The position numbers and the translations under genes were made by a program. A DNA stretch of 64,000 bases from Hydractinia symbiolongicarpus (Eukaryota > Cnidaria > Hydrozoa > Anthoathecata > Hydractiniidae), in NCBI RefSeq assembly GCF_029227915.1, contig NC_079887.1, forward strand, positions 15,004,001-15,068,000, in the 5' to 3' direction. The notes under the pieces are model-generated. The model was not told where the DNA came from, made no database searches, and saw nothing but the letters and a program-made list of their open reading frames with translations. Of this stretch, positions 37,701-49,264 are shown piece by piece. Numbering within the stretch: the first letter of the stretch is position 1; each line of letters starts with the position of its first letter.

Positions 37701-39016
37701 AAAATTTAGAAAAATAGAACGAAAGAAAATTTCGTAAAATATCCTCGTTCTCTTCTTTATGGTAAGAAAAAGTTCAAATTTTCCCTTTGTGCAACCTCGC
37801 AGATTATACAATTGTGGGTCCCCTGGGTGCATTTTGATTTTATTTTTAGTTTTAGCTACTGTGAATAAAAGTCCTACTTCTGTATAAAATAGTTTAAGAC
37901 TTCGGTAAGATCAGAAAAACGTTTGCAATTAACATTAAGAAATAGTAACATCAAAAGAGTTTCTACAAAGTTATATGCTGACAAAAAAATTAATAAAAAA
38001 TAGGGCAGGTTATTTACCTGGTGTAAACTTTGCCAGAACAGCACACGCAACTTGACCAATTCGATCCATATCTCCATTTTTACAATAAACGAAAAACTTG
38101 TCAGCATTCTCAAGTAATGAACTTCCCCTAGCTTTTCCAGTTACAAACGCTTCCCACAAGTTTTCATTTCCTAAAATCACTTTAACCAATGGTCCATCTC
38201 CCTTTTCTACGTGTGTGGTGTCAATTTCCATTACAGAGGCATCAATCCCTGTCTCAGGATACAAAGAAGATACATCTTGACCTAACCAGGTTAGAAAGTG
38301 TACAACAGTAATGTCGTTTCTTTCTGTATCAATAGAAAGGACAACATCAGCATCTCCTCCTTGGTTTCTTTTCAATTCCTTTAGAATTTTGACTCTAGCA
38401 TCTCCACCAGACAAGTCTGTGGTAGCTGATCCTGCAAAACCAAGTCCGGTCCAATCTTCAACATTGTCTTTGTTAGCCATATCTTCGTAAAATACGAATG
38501 CTCTTTTCATTGTCACGGCTCGTAAGGTTAGCCAAGGAAGCTAAATCAGTATAAAAGCATAACGTTTTTATCCTGCGATTTGCAAAATAGGATTGGAAGT
38601 CCAGTTATGACTATAAAATCTTAAAGAGCAAGAAAAATAACATACAGGTGATACGGAATCCGCACCAAACCCATACAAGATCAATTTCTTTCTGTTGTCA
38701 CATGTGGTAATCTTAATCTTGCTGTTGGCGGTTATTTTAAATTTGTTTCCTTGAATAATGTTTCTTGACATTCCAGCACGCATAAATTTTGCCATTTTTT
38801 CTTGTGACAAATCCTTAAAGATACCTTGAAATGCAGCAAGGAATGAACAGTCCCCATTAGGTTTGTACTCAGCTTTACAATCCGTGCTTGTTGACTGTTT
38901 CGTAACAGCGCAATTGCCAAAAGATGTTACTGTTTGTGTATTATGTGCTAAACCATCTAAGAATTGAACCACGGCTTGACCAGAAGCATCACGTTTTGCA
39001 GCTTCCACTATATTTC
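22707..39016 (-). CDS. Gene A: large multi-exon, probably secreted protein of unrecognised family
   Basis: Exons in transcript order: 38646-39016, 38018-38540, 36661-37498, 36246-36442, 33772-33990, 33524-33682, 32717-32875, 32244-32489, 29882-30094, 29305-29597, 28041-28314, 27247-27428, 25278-25501, 24508-24708, 23896-24188, 23634-23801, 23229-23297, 22930-23147, 22707-22826 (stop 22707-22709). All phases agree, giving about 1655 residues. The N-terminal two thirds look beta-rich, with scattered Cys and motifs such as VAGGRENTAQYIHG and GPGIEIRG. The C-terminal third is helical and Lys/Glu-rich with Cys motifs (GCMAQCESERV) and a conserved EYKSIDEYIQNKAKKGNNAF stretch. Absence of membrane helices and paired Cys suggest an extracellular protein; that is inference. 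I recognise no named domain. Gene B is its tandem paralogue. A signal-peptide exon at about 41189-41438 probably belongs to it. Confidence 0.9.
26537..26661 (-). mobile_element. Short Helitron-like element (copy 3)
   Basis: Minus orientation: starts CTATATTATAATACCCGTAT and carries the GTCTGTC-rich body and TGTCACGCAAAATGGTAG. It ends ACGACTAG at 26537. The terminal hairpin is partly lost in this copy. Located in a gene A intron. Confidence 0.6.
27744..27865 (-). mobile_element. Short Helitron-like element (copy 4)
   Basis: Minus orientation: the terminal part has the CCCGTGGATTTTTACCACGG hairpin then GTTAACGACTAG. The interior is rearranged and the 5' end decayed. Another fragment (ACTAGTCGCTCTAGCC) follows immediately. 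Located in a gene A intron. Confidence 0.5.
28827..28976 (-). mobile_element. Short Helitron-like element (copy 5, most complete)
   Basis: Minus orientation: begins TCTATATTATAATACCCGTA and ends with the hairpin CCCGTGGATTTTTTCACGGG followed by TTAACGACTAG. It lies between A and T. TC at the 5' end, CTAG at the 3' end, a subterminal hairpin, no inverted termini and no target-site duplication fit Helitrons. At 150 bases it has no coding capacity. Located in a gene A intron. Confidence 0.75.
30640..30950 (+). mobile_element. tRNA-derived SINE
   Basis: The head (30640-30708) looks like a tRNA. It has GCCGTAGTTTAGTGGTTATA (D arm), a CTCGC/GCGGG anticodon stem, a GGGGTTCGATTCCCC T arm and a partly paired acceptor ending GGCGGCA. 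The anticodon loop is ACTTTGT, so position 33 is C rather than the universal T and the acceptor has mismatches. It is therefore not a working tRNA. A second copy at 58661-58762 shares the head and about 35 following bases, which shows a dispersed SINE. The 3' limit is estimated. Located in a gene A intron. Confidence 0.7.
34790..34862. repeat. A/T-rich foldback
   Basis: GTATTTTTTTTGCTTTTTAA and its inverted copy flank about 30 bases. Low complexity; probably a small transposon or chance palindrome within a gene A intron. Confidence 0.45.
34886..35140. repeat. Two adjacent tandem repeats (36-bp unit, then 12-bp minisatellite)
   Basis: From 34886 to about 34962 a 36-base unit (GTAAACGTGCACTTACATAT plus CTAATTACACGA) is present about twice. 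From about 34970 to 35140 a 12-base unit AACATTACACAC is repeated about 14 times with few changes. An open frame over the array is only the repeat read as a four-residue peptide. Located in the gene A intron between exons 33990 and 36246. Confidence 0.85.
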
Positions 39017-40263
39017 CTTAAACAAATGAGTTAAAGAATATCAGTCACCAAAACTAGTCATTTTTCAAAAGCACAAAACCTTTTTGTTTTGTTACACAGT
39101 GTTGCATAAATAATTGAAATGTCGACGGGAAACAATGTGTTATTCTTTGTGCATACTTGAATTCAAAGCACAAAAAGGTGAACCTTTCACGAATATACAT
39201 TCTGTAAAATGTTGCGTGCGTGAAAACAAGACAAATCTTGGTAAACATATTTGAGTCCATTAAAAACATAAAGAATGACGATATTTTAGGAGACATTTTA
39301 CTAAACAATTTATTAACAAAAACGTCGAATAATTACCAGATTTTTAAAAACGTTAGAAGAAAGTTCTGCAACTTATTCTCCTAATGAAACCACAGACAAA
39401 AACAGTAGTCAATATTACTATTTTTGATGATTTACCAGCTGTATTTCCCATGAGATTTGTGTTTGATGATTTACCATATGGCAACAAAAAAAGCCATGGA
39501 ATGTGTAATATTATTTGCTCAGTTTTGTTCTTATATTGTTAGAAATCTTTAGTAGTAGCTCGCTGATAAATTTAATAAAAACAGAAACCTTATAGCTAGT
39601 TACATATAATTTCGTCGTTTTTAGATAGCTTCTTCACTTTTTTATACAAAATTTTAGTTTTAAAATAAAATTAACATCAAAATAAAACAGCCGTTTCACC
39701 AGGAAGTTCTACGGCGTATTACGGAATGATTCAAATAAAACGTAAAAATCAATAATACAACTATTTTTAATTTATTTTATTTTTTAAAAAGAATTTTAGC
39801 TGTTGGAAGTACTGTTGAGCAAATACTCCCAACACTGAAAAACTTATAACTTATGTACCGCTACTCTAGACCGGCATCCTTCCGTGCTTCACTAGTCTCG
39901 GTAGTAAAAACGGCGACAAAAAGGAGCCCTTTTTAAAATTCTACTGGCTAAAGCCGTAAAACAGTTATTAGATCCGTATACGTCTGTGTAGCAATGTAAC
40001 CCTTTCTATATTTTTTAGAAACCAACACTTTTGATACAGTTATAATCACAGTATAACTCTCGCTTTTTAAAACCTAAGGACATAAGGTTGCGTCAGCCTA
40101 AGTATTCCAAGTTCTTCTGAAAATTGAAAGCACGGAATGGCATTTTGGTAGCCACTTTAGTGGTCCCTTTTTTAAAAATATTTGTTTTTTTCACGTTTTT
40201 ACATTTTAGGGAACATTTCAAAGTATTTTTAACCATGCATAAATGTTAAACAAACCAACTTTA

Positions 40264-40303
40264 ACATTTTGGCTGCAACGTATGCACGTTGCAGCCAAAA
40301 TGT
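40264..40303. repeat. Perfect palindrome, 18-bp arms
   Basis: ACATTTTGGCTGCAACGT, a four-base centre ATGC, then the exact inverted copy. It directly precedes a CTAG microsatellite. No gene context; could be a recent foldback insertion. Confidence 0.6.
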
Positions 40304-40540
40304 GGTCAGTAGCTAACTAGCTAGCTAGCTAACTAGCTAGCTAGCTAGCTAGCAAGCTAAAGTAATATCTTAATTAGAAAATCTTTCCTTTTTCACCTAT
40401 TATACTGTATGAAATCGACTTCGTGTTCTTTTTCTATGTTGAACTATTTTTAAACAAATTTAATGGCCAAACATCTAATTGAACATTTAATGCAGGCTTG
40501 TACTGAGCTAATACTTTGCAATTTGAAATGGCGTATTATA

Positions 40541-40632
40541 TCTATATTATAATATCCGTATACGCCTGTCTGTCACGGAAATGGTAACTGCAGTAGCAAA
40601 ACACACGAAATGCGGTAAGGGCCACCGACTAG
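40541..40632 (+). mobile_element. Short Helitron-like element (copy 6)
   Basis: Starts TCTATATTATAATATCCGTA and ends GCCACCGACTAG then T. The body carries CGCCTGTCTGTCACGG and an AAATGCGGT block. The subterminal hairpin is degraded. Lies upstream of the main gene A exons. Confidence 0.65.
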
Positions 40633-41188
40633 TTTATATAAATGTGAGGATGTAAACTAAGTCAAAATGGCTAAATACTGACTTTTTAAATTCCAGATAA
40701 CTAGTTCGCTGTTCATAAATTGATTCAAAAGTTAGAGGTTTCTTGTGTATGAAGTAGCTTAGAAAACAAAATTTAAAGAAACGCATGGCTACCCCAAAAA
40801 AGAAAAATCAAAATAATAGGTATTAATGGAATAAAAGGCATATCAAAATTGCCAATATTTTTACCATAAGCATTAAGGTATTAACCGCTTATATTTTCAC
40901 TCCAGCCCGGCGCAAAGAAATGCCCTCAATCTTGTTATATATCACTTGATAGCGTCTTAACAATGCGTTAATTTATCCTAAACATGCATAGGGGGTAATT
41001 GCATGGATAGTTTTAACCCACGCTGAGGCTCCAACTCACAAGAAGAATCTCTTTACATTCTAATGTTTCGCAAATTCCCGAATTTCCTGTTCCTCACAAA
41101 ACTTACTTAATCGTATCACTTAAAAAAAAAAAATACTGGTATACTCCTTAGCTGACCCTTCAATAAATGAAGAAAAAACGTTGCAAAC

Positions 41189-41438
41189 CTTTTGTGTGTG
41201 TTGTTTTATTTATAGTTTTCTTGTGTTGAGTTCCCTTCCTCTCTTTTACCTCTGACTGTTTACTGCTCACAGTTTGCTGAGCCATTTCTTTCTTGTTTTT
41301 CAATGACACGGCTTGCATAAAATCAACCACTTCATATTCATTATGATGCACTGCTGGAGGATTAACTTTTTTTGTAGTTTTGCACTGTACCAATAGCCAC
41401 CACGTAAGAACACAGTAGATAGTAACCGATTTATGCAT
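41189..41438 (-). CDS. Probable first coding exon of gene A: signal peptide
   Basis: The ATG on the minus strand at 41438 opens MHKSVTIYCVLTWWLLVQC, a good secretory signal, followed by a Lys-rich polar stretch. Two donors are possible. GAG/GTAAAA gives an end at 41250 in phase 0, which would need another exon. AAAG/GTTTGC gives an end at 41189 in phase 1, which joins in frame to the exon at 39016 and makes a protein of about 1738 residues. The second donor is weak. Assignment to gene A rests on position, strand and phase only. Confidence 0.5.
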
Positions 41439-42540
41439 AATCGCTACAAACAGAATGAAGTGCTTTTTCAACCCTATTTAAGCAGGGGAAGTCTTAAGTA
41501 AATACAGTCAACTCAAACGTAGAACGAGTGACTTGCCAATGGTTACCAAAGTTTAAAAAATGTTTGAAGATTTTTGTACACACGCGCGCATCTTTGTAGG
41601 TAAAACCATTTAGAGCGAGATAGGTACTAATGGTGAAAACCAAAGATTTTTCAAACACACTTTCAAAACCGAACTGAAATTAGTTTTTTTTAACTATATT
41701 CTCTCCATGTTTTAAAAAAATCATCGATTTAAGGCAAATATTTCTTATCTTGGGAAGTTTTTCTTCGATTACTATGGTCTGTTGTGTATATTTTCTACCT
41801 ACCTAAATGGGTGCGCATGTTCAAAAAATTCTAACAGGGTGTAGGGTGAGGCTTCTTGCCTTTTTTCACGAAATCTTTTTTGCCCAAATAGCAAATGCGA
41901 TATAATTTAACGATGCCTGTAAATTATCCACGTGCAACAACCAGTTATAACAAAAATCATATTAATTTAAAAGGTCACAATAAAAGACGAAATGAAAGAA
42001 AAATGTTAATTATAAAAATAACAAAAACATATGAAAACATGTGCTTGACGAAATAAACATTACCTTTTTTTGCCGATGTACAACCAATACGATAAATGGT
42101 ATCTATGCTTATTTAATGGACCATTATAAAACATACAAAGAAAATACACTGTTGAGATAACACGGGGGTTTTGTTTGCTGAATAAGTTTGAGATGCACTT
42201 CTACAGAAGCAAAAAAGATAAAAAAAATTGTTTGTTATTTTTAAAAAAACCCGGAAGACACGGAGTCAACTTTCATATGTAAAGATTGTATTTCAGTAAT
42301 GGGTAAAATGTCTATATCTTTTAATTTACCCCCCCTTTATTTATAAAACAATTCTCAATTATATTTTCTCCATAACCGTTTGATCTTGAACAGAATATTT
42401 ACTTTTTCTTACAGTAAACAATCAAACAATAACTCACGCTATTTGATTTGCTTTGAAGAAGAGTGAAAACATTGAATATTTAAAATATGGGAATCATGCT
42501 CAGCATATTGTGTTTAAAAAATAATGTTATTTTACTTTAA

Positions 42541-43583
42541 GGCGGTTTCCCTAGAAAAAAACTGTATCGCAGAGGATTGTCTTTTCTGAAGATACTTGAT
42601 GAGGATATCATAGTATGTGACGGTGCGACAAAATTAAGTGAAAAATTTCGGTGATTGGTTACCATGGTTACACGTTGCTAGGAAAAGTATAGGCAAAATA
42701 TGACATTTTGCTGTTCGGCGCGTAACCAAATAACTGAATAACATGCGTTATTTTAAGCGCCTTTTTGGCTACTTTTGTTCCTCCAGGGCCACGTGTATGG
42801 ATTGAGTGAAGCGCATTTTCGCAAGGCTGACTCGTCTTCCAGAGAACTGATGCGGTATTTTTTGGACGACAGAAAAACAGGGCGAAACATTAATATCTCG
42901 ACAAAATAACTGGTGGTACTAATACCTGCATCCACAGAAGAAATTGTAAAGCGTGAGTGCTTCAACTCACGCTTTACAATTCTTGTTTCGCGTGAATTCC
43001 GAATTTAAACGGCAAAAAACTTATTTAAAGATTATTTATGAACATTCTTGACTTGTGGATCGACAAATGGTGTACTAAAAGCACCAAAAATAGCTTTCTG
43101 AATGCTTGTGGAACACGACATTTAATATTCAGAACTGTCATATAATGTCTTAGGAGGCCGTAAAGTATTACCTAGCTATTGGAAGGAATTAAACATCGAC
43201 GGAGGGGCAAGAAAGCAAGCTGGATCGACAAAAGGTTTCGACATGAAAAGCAGCAAAGATAGCTTTCTGAATGCTCGTGGAACACCACATTTAATATTCA
43301 GAACTTTCATATAATGTCTTAGGAGGCCCTATCACCTAGCTATTGGAAGGAATTAAACATGGACGGAGGGGCAAGAAAGCTGTCTAAAAATGCGAAAATG
43401 GTTGCTATGGGCGTTGCTATACACTTATATTTGCGGTTGGTTGGAAAAAGTGGCAGAATGCGCAACAAAAACCTAAACTTGTCATAAGCACTACTTGCCA
43501 CGGTATTCTAGGATAAATTTGCCGCCAGAAAACAGTTAAATGACAATTCTTGAAATTTAGAAACTTTTTCTAGGGGAACCACC
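42541..43583. mobile_element. 1.04-kb nonautonomous DNA transposon with TTAA duplication
   Basis: The left end GGCGGTTTCCCTAGAAAAA and the right end CTTTTTCTAGGGGAACCACC are imperfect inverted repeats. Each is bordered by TTAA (42537-42540 and 43584-43587). TTAA target sites are typical of piggyBac and Kolobok elements; which one applies cannot be settled from the ends alone. There is no transposase inside. The interior has a 17-bp-stem hairpin (42941-42980, AATTGTAAAGCGTGAGT) and a tandem duplication at about 43057-43380. Confidence 0.75.
43057..43380. repeat. Two-copy tandem duplication, about 165-bp unit
   Basis: The blocks AGCTTTCTGAATGCT, ACATTTAATATTCAGAACT and GGAGGGGCAAGAAAGC each occur twice about 165 bases apart with few differences. 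It is internal to the TTAA element and probably arose after or during its amplification. Confidence 0.75.
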
Positions 43584-46500
43584 TTAAAGCTCTTTTCCTC
43601 TTGAAGAATATTTTCCGCGGAACGGAACAGATAGGAACAGAAATATTTCTAAGCATACTTTAAATGTTTACATCAACTTAGTGGAAGATTTTTCTTTCAG
43701 TTCGGTTCCGGTAAAGTAGAATCGAGTTGAACTTTTTCTTTGCGTTGTGCCAGGGAACAGCAGGTAGAGAATTATTTAGCTAAAGTGGGCTACAGAACGG
43801 CTGTTGGTTTTCGACTTTAGAGGCTTCACAAAAGTCGAGCTAGAGGCGGCGAAAAACAAACTGTTTATGCGCGGGATATACGGAATGTGAGTAGATTATT
43901 TTATCTCGTGAGAATTACGCTAAGTGCGTTTTTACTTTCTGTATCGAAATGTGCGCAATAATATAAAGTGGAAATTGCCAGCAGAAAAACTGTTCTTTTC
44001 TGTTCTGTTCTGTTCTGATTTTGTCCCTTCCATTCCGCGGAAAATTTACCTGAACTGGAAAACAACCTCAATTTATGACTGAATATCAACATTTTTCTTA
44101 CTCACCACTGATATCGCTATTCGTTCAACTCAGCCACAACGAAATATGGATTGGAGAAAAAAAAGTTGGAAAAAGTTCAATTATTCTTAGAGTATGGAAC
44201 AACACGACTTTTAATTTGACATTCAATTTCAGGAAAAATGTTGTAAAATGATTACTACAGATTATTTTGATTTTGTGTCTGATTATAGAGCACCAGTATT
44301 ATTTTTAAAAGTTTAAAAATAGAGCCTTGATGATTTGTATAAACAGAAATCTTGGACCTTATCCTTAGCGTGAATCATTACGTACAAAATGAAACTTTGC
44401 AAGAAAAACAGCCAAGTCATGCAGAAAAAATTATAAGAAAAACAATACCTTTTTGTCTACTGAAACCGACTAAATGGATCGAATTTTTCAATTAGTAAAT
44501 CGTATGCTGCGTCGAGTGTCCTTTTCGCCCCTGAATTAAAAAAAAAAAATTCTAAACGTCCTGAAAGAACATAACCTTCAGCAGACTATTAACATTGTTT
44601 TTACTTAGAGATTAACAAATAAATACAATATATTTACTCTCTAAAATTATTAACTACGCAAACAAGTCTTTGGTCTAATACACCTTTTTTATGAGAAGGT
44701 CTAAACTTAAGCTGAGGCCGTATTTAAAGTTTGACAAGAAACGAAAGACAAGGGGTGCGAGAAAAAAAGAATTTCATGCGCCTGTTATGTAAGATTTGCC
44801 ATTGAATGCAGCAGAAACGTATTTTGAGGAACCAAGGATTGTATTCTGCAAGGTTTTATGCTGTTTGTGCGCATGGTTATATAACAAACCAATGAGAAAA
44901 CAGTTGAGAGAGAAAAAAACATAAAAGCAGCGATTATACAGAAAAGATGAGTTGCAACAAGCTTCAAATGGTGGAAGCACGATTGAGCATGAAAAATTGA
45001 TATACAACAAAAATTGTCCTTGGAGCGCGGGCACAAAATAGATTCAGATTCTGTGCGCCAGCTCCTATTTTTCCTCCATGAATGAATTTTTATTGCGTTG
45101 CAGAAAAACAGATGAAGAAACGCTGTATAGCATGGGAATAAAACAATACACCTATTCATAAATTCAATACGAAAATGAGACTACGCATGGAATTGAGGCC
45201 AGGGCTGCTAAAAAAACTCTTTCTTTTAAGCCGGGTACAACAAAGTTGAATAAAATTATCAGGTTCACGCTATAATAGAGAATATATATTTTGCCGTGTA
45301 ATATGTATATAATTTTGCGTGTGTTTATAACAATCCCCATAATAAAACGAAGATATGACAACTAAAATAACTCAAATTGCCAATTGTTAGCTGTTCGACT
45401 AGAGAAGAAAAGTCTGTCCTGTCTGATCAATTTCAAGTTTGCCGGTTATATTTAAACGTTTTAAAATTTTACTTTTGGTTTTTAGTAGTATTAATACTAC
45501 TAGCTATGAAACAAGAATTAGTAGTAGAAGATTTTTTTGAATACTTTAACGATAATCTTGTGGGTAAGTTTGTTTATCTAGATAGCAACTTGTCATGTTT
45601 TTTCGCTATAGTCTTGTCTTTTTGGCTGTGTATATAGTTTTTTTTAGGACATAAAAACAATTTGTTTGTGTGTAACTTGATAAATGCCAGCTAGCTAAAA
45701 TTCTGAAACTTTAGATACCGATTCAGTACTGTTAGAAGAGGATGATATTGATGATGAATGTGTGCATGTTGATATAGAAAATTTAAGTCGTTGTACTCAA
45801 TCACATTTGAAAACGTTGCTTTTATACCGTGGGGATAGTTTAAGGAAAATTGAGACATTAAAAGATGCACAAGCAAGGCATGCATAACTATAATTTATAT
45901 ATATGCTGACTGTATTTAGCACACATAATTTTTGATGTTTGGAGTATATTCATAATGTGCGTATAAATATATATGAAAAGCTAAAAACCTTTTTATATAT
46001 CAAGTGCAAATATTTAAATATATGGCTATATATATATAATATATATATAATACTGAAATAAAAAATTTCCTCTTAGAGTGCTGAAGTACTTTGAGTTAAA
46101 GACACACATCAATGTTGTAGACCCTACTGAGGATAAGAGGTGGGTTAAAAAAAAGGCTGAAAAAATGAACATACTTTTGAGACCATGTGAAATATGCAAT
46201 GCAACAAATTCAGCTGGATGGTCAAAGTCATTGTCAAAATTACCATCTTTAACAGTAATAGATATCGAATCATATCAAAATAAAACTAATAAATACATCG
46301 TTTATAATGCAGTTCCTATTAAAAAACCATTTATTCGAGGTAACCAATTCTTTGCTAAAAATTATGTTGATGAATTATCAGTACACACAAAAGAAAATGA
46401 AAACATATTTTGTGTTAAAGGTTTTTGTGCGGCAAGTTTGAAAAAAAAGATAGATGGATTCTTTATAGCGATTGACAATAATGATCATAGCACCAGTCAT

Positions 46501-47469
46501 GCACATTGTCAGTGTCCTGCAGGAAAAGTGGGTACATGCTCACATGCATATGCAATGATGAAGCTTCTTGCTAAATGGGCGTTGGACAAATCTGTTGTTG
46601 TTCCTGAACCTAAGCCGTGTACCTCCAACCCGTGTTTGTGGTCTATTCCTCAAAGCAGAGACAGGCTAGAAAAAATACCAATTGCTGATATCAATATTGT
46701 TTCACCTACTAATAAATGGAAAGACGCTGAGAAAACTGATATTACACAAAATGTTAAAAAAGGGAATAAAGTCTTCTCTATTTGAAGCTAGGGCAGAAAA
46801 TAAAAACCCAAATTAATATATGGACCAATTAGTGTCAACAAACGAAAACTTTTCAAAAATAATAAACAATAATCCTAATAAATTTGTAAAAACTATGTAT
46901 GGACATGCACCGGTTGGTTCCTGTATAAGCTATCAATGCTCTTTAATGCCTCCAGACTTTAAGGTCTACAGCAATTACACAAAGAGCGAGGACGAAGAAA
47001 ATTCTCAAATAAAAAACTATCCAACCTCGTCCCCAGGACTATTTGCTTCTCAACGGCGCTGCGCTTTCTGATAGTTCTAGCGAAATAGCCCTGGACCAGG
47101 CTGGTCACCGTATCGCATCTGATTGGCCCACGGCGTTACCCTAATTATGCAACGCTTTTAGCTGGCGTCAGCAAAAATCCTAAAAGTGATAGCTACATAA
47201 ACAAATAAGGCACCGGAAGATGTGGCGTCGTTGTTGTTGGTGGTTTTAAATCCTTAAAAAGCATTATTTTTCCTTTTTAATCTCATTTCCTCCACCTTTT
47301 TTTAAAGATGTCTTAGCTAAAGTAAGAATTTCTTTCAAATATACGATATTTTTTGTTAAAAAGTAGTCGGTGTTGTTGCTAGCCAGCTAGGTAATGCATT
47401 CATAAATATGGCTCGAGGGAGAAGTGAAGTGTTGCAGGTGCTCTTCTTGTTAATCTCTCGTTGCAGAAG

Positions 47470-48119
47470 ATGTTGCCATCTACGCCTAAAAAAGTTTATA
47501 AAGGTGGCAAAGGAGTGTGTCGAATTTGTGCTGAAGAAACATCAGCACATCACTTGACCAGAATTTTTTCAAAAAATGGAAAGGAAAAATCCTAACATCA
47601 CAAAATATTCAGAACATGTGGATTAAACGTTTCCGAGTTTGAACTATTGCCTACAACAATTTGTTCAAAGTGTGACAGGTTTATCAATAAAATGTTTGAC
47701 TTCCAGAATAATGTACAACAACAACAAATCCATTTACAACAGCAAACAACAGTAAAAAGATGTGCAGCTTTTTCACCAAACCAGCAGTCAAAACCAAAAA
47801 AAATCAACATTAAAAATGAAAATTATCCTGTCCAAAAAAACTGTTTCCAGTCAAAAAAATCTCTACAATTTACGCCTTTACTAAACATAACAAATGAAAC
47901 AGACATAAAGTCAAACACAAAAATACTTCCTAAAGAACTTGGCAAAACAAAACAACCTCAAAACGACTTCATTACTGAAGATCAAGAAAAGAAAAGCATG
48001 ATCTACAGATAAAATTGTGTTTTATTTACTCAATTTTAATGCAGCACAGATGGCATGAATTGTCCTTAATGCAAAGAATAAATACAGTACTTGTTATTGA
48101 AGGTGGCTGCAGCAAACAG
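47470..48119 (+). pseudogene. ZAD-like Cys-motif zinc-finger protein of the nested element
   Basis: The frame from 47470 to 48012 reads a C-x2-C (GVCRICAEE), then CGLNVSEFELLPTTICSKC with a further C-x2-C, then FINKMFDFQNNVQ. This spacing resembles ZAD/treble-clef fingers. A Gln-rich, then basic, Ser/Asn-rich tail follows. One in-frame TAA (47593-47595) sits between the Cys pairs. A further exon-like segment, 48045-48119, lies between AG and GTAAAA and codes WHELSLMQRINTVLVIEGG. The intervening donor appears mutated. Probably a DNA-binding protein of the element, now inactive. ZAD similarity is by Cys spacing only. Confidence 0.6.
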
Positions 48120-48288
48120 GTAAAAAATACATGTTTATTGATTAAATAACATAAGTCGTACAAATCTTAAAAATCAGTTAAAAAATGTGACAAACAATAC
48201 AAAAATTATTCTTATTCTAGAGTTTTCACGTTTTATTTCTTCTAAAATAGTTGTTTTCATCAACTTTGTTTGTGGTGAGTGATACTGA

Positions 48289-49264
48289 TTAAAAAGTCGA
48301 TTTGGATTTGCAATTTTCTATTTTCAAAGCTTTTTTTAAATTACGTAATTTCGTTGGTAAAGCAGTTGCAGTCAAGGCTAACATGATACTGTGAGGGAAG
48401 AATGCTTGTAAAACTGATAAGTTTTGAAATTCTGTACGAAATTCTTCACCCCTAGATATAACATACAGTAATTCATCAATTTTTTAGCTTAACTGTATTA
48501 TGGTGATAAATTTATATTATTCAATTATTATAGCTATACATATACATATATTTTGTTTGTGAAACTTTTTCAAATGGATATATAATATATATTAGTTTGT
48601 TTATATATATTTAGTTGCTATATTTAAGGCATATTATTTTTATAATAACTATGTATGTAGATTTTTGTTATGTTATGTTATACAAAGAAAACTAGCTAGC
48701 TAGCTATACTCACCATAATTCCACACAATGCGCCTCGTCTATCACACAAGCCACAACATTTTTCTCATTAATTTTTGATCATAATATCTTCCTTCCCTGA
48801 TCTGATAACAGTGACTCTGGATGTGCAAATAAAATTTTACATTTGCCTGCAACAATGCTTTTTGAAATTTTAAAAACAGAATTTGATGCATCATTCAAAT
48901 CTTCCTCAAACAAGGGTTCGTATCTCTGGCTATTAGCTTGGTCTTCGAGTTGTAAGAAACCACATTCAATGCCTACTTTACTTAAATTTACTAACTGATC
49001 TTGAATAATTGATGTTAAAGGAGAGACAACAAGTACAATATTGCCTGCCTTTCGTTCTGGAACAAAGTCAGGTAAAAGTTGATAAATTAACGATTTACCA
49101 AACCCAGTAGGCAAAACAGCTATAACGTGGTGTCCTTCTCCTAAATACTCGAAACATTGAACTTGTTTTGGTTTCAAAATAAACGAGGGCAACTTTTCAT
49201 ACTTTTCGAAAACATTATTCAGCCGCTTGAAAACACGTACCACATCTTCCCAGCCCATCGCCAA
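48289..49264 (-). pseudogene. Truncated RecQ-type DNA helicase (motifs I-III only)
   Basis: Exon 1 runs from the ATG at 49264 to the donor GTGAGT (48714 boundary). It has KPKQVQCFEYL (motif 0), PTGFGKSLIYQLLP (Walker A), VVSPLTSIIQDQ (Ia), FAHPESLLS (Ib) and VIDEAHCVELW (Walker B, DEAH). An in-frame TGA at 48776-48778 lies between Ib and II. Exon 2 (48289-about 48455, acceptor CTAG) begins with the Gly-Glu-Glu-Phe-Arg segment and has MLALTATALP (motif III), then stops at 48289-48291. The whole second RecA domain and RQC region are missing. It lies inside the nested element, convergent with the zinc-finger gene. Very secure as a RecQ-family SF2 helicase fragment; non-functional as it stands. 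Confidence 0.85.

Larger units (their letters stand above)
39017..41188. other. Putative first intron of gene A
   Basis: No exon with convincing coding content is visible. It contains a Helitron-like copy (40541-40632), a perfect palindrome (40264-40303), a CTAG microsatellite (about 40310-40360) and a direct duplication of GATGATTTACCA near 39426 and 39464. Confidence 0.5.
41439..45193. other. Intergenic region between gene A and the ISL2EU-like transposon
   Basis: No supported gene. It contains the TTAA-flanked element at 42541-43583. A run of TTCTG pentamers lies near 44000-44020. Open frames on the minus strand around 44770-45160 are Cys/Phe-rich AT-biased sequence with no domain or splice support. 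Confidence 0.55.

Noticed and set aside
44774-45159. Overlapping minus-strand frames with Cys and Phe-rich content
   Set aside because: AT-biased sequence without domain, splice signals or paralogue; close to the transposon edge.
46820-47071. Independent small protein starting at MDQLVSTNENF
   Set aside because: It is the frameshifted continuation of the transposon SWIM-YqaJ gene and runs into the nested element.
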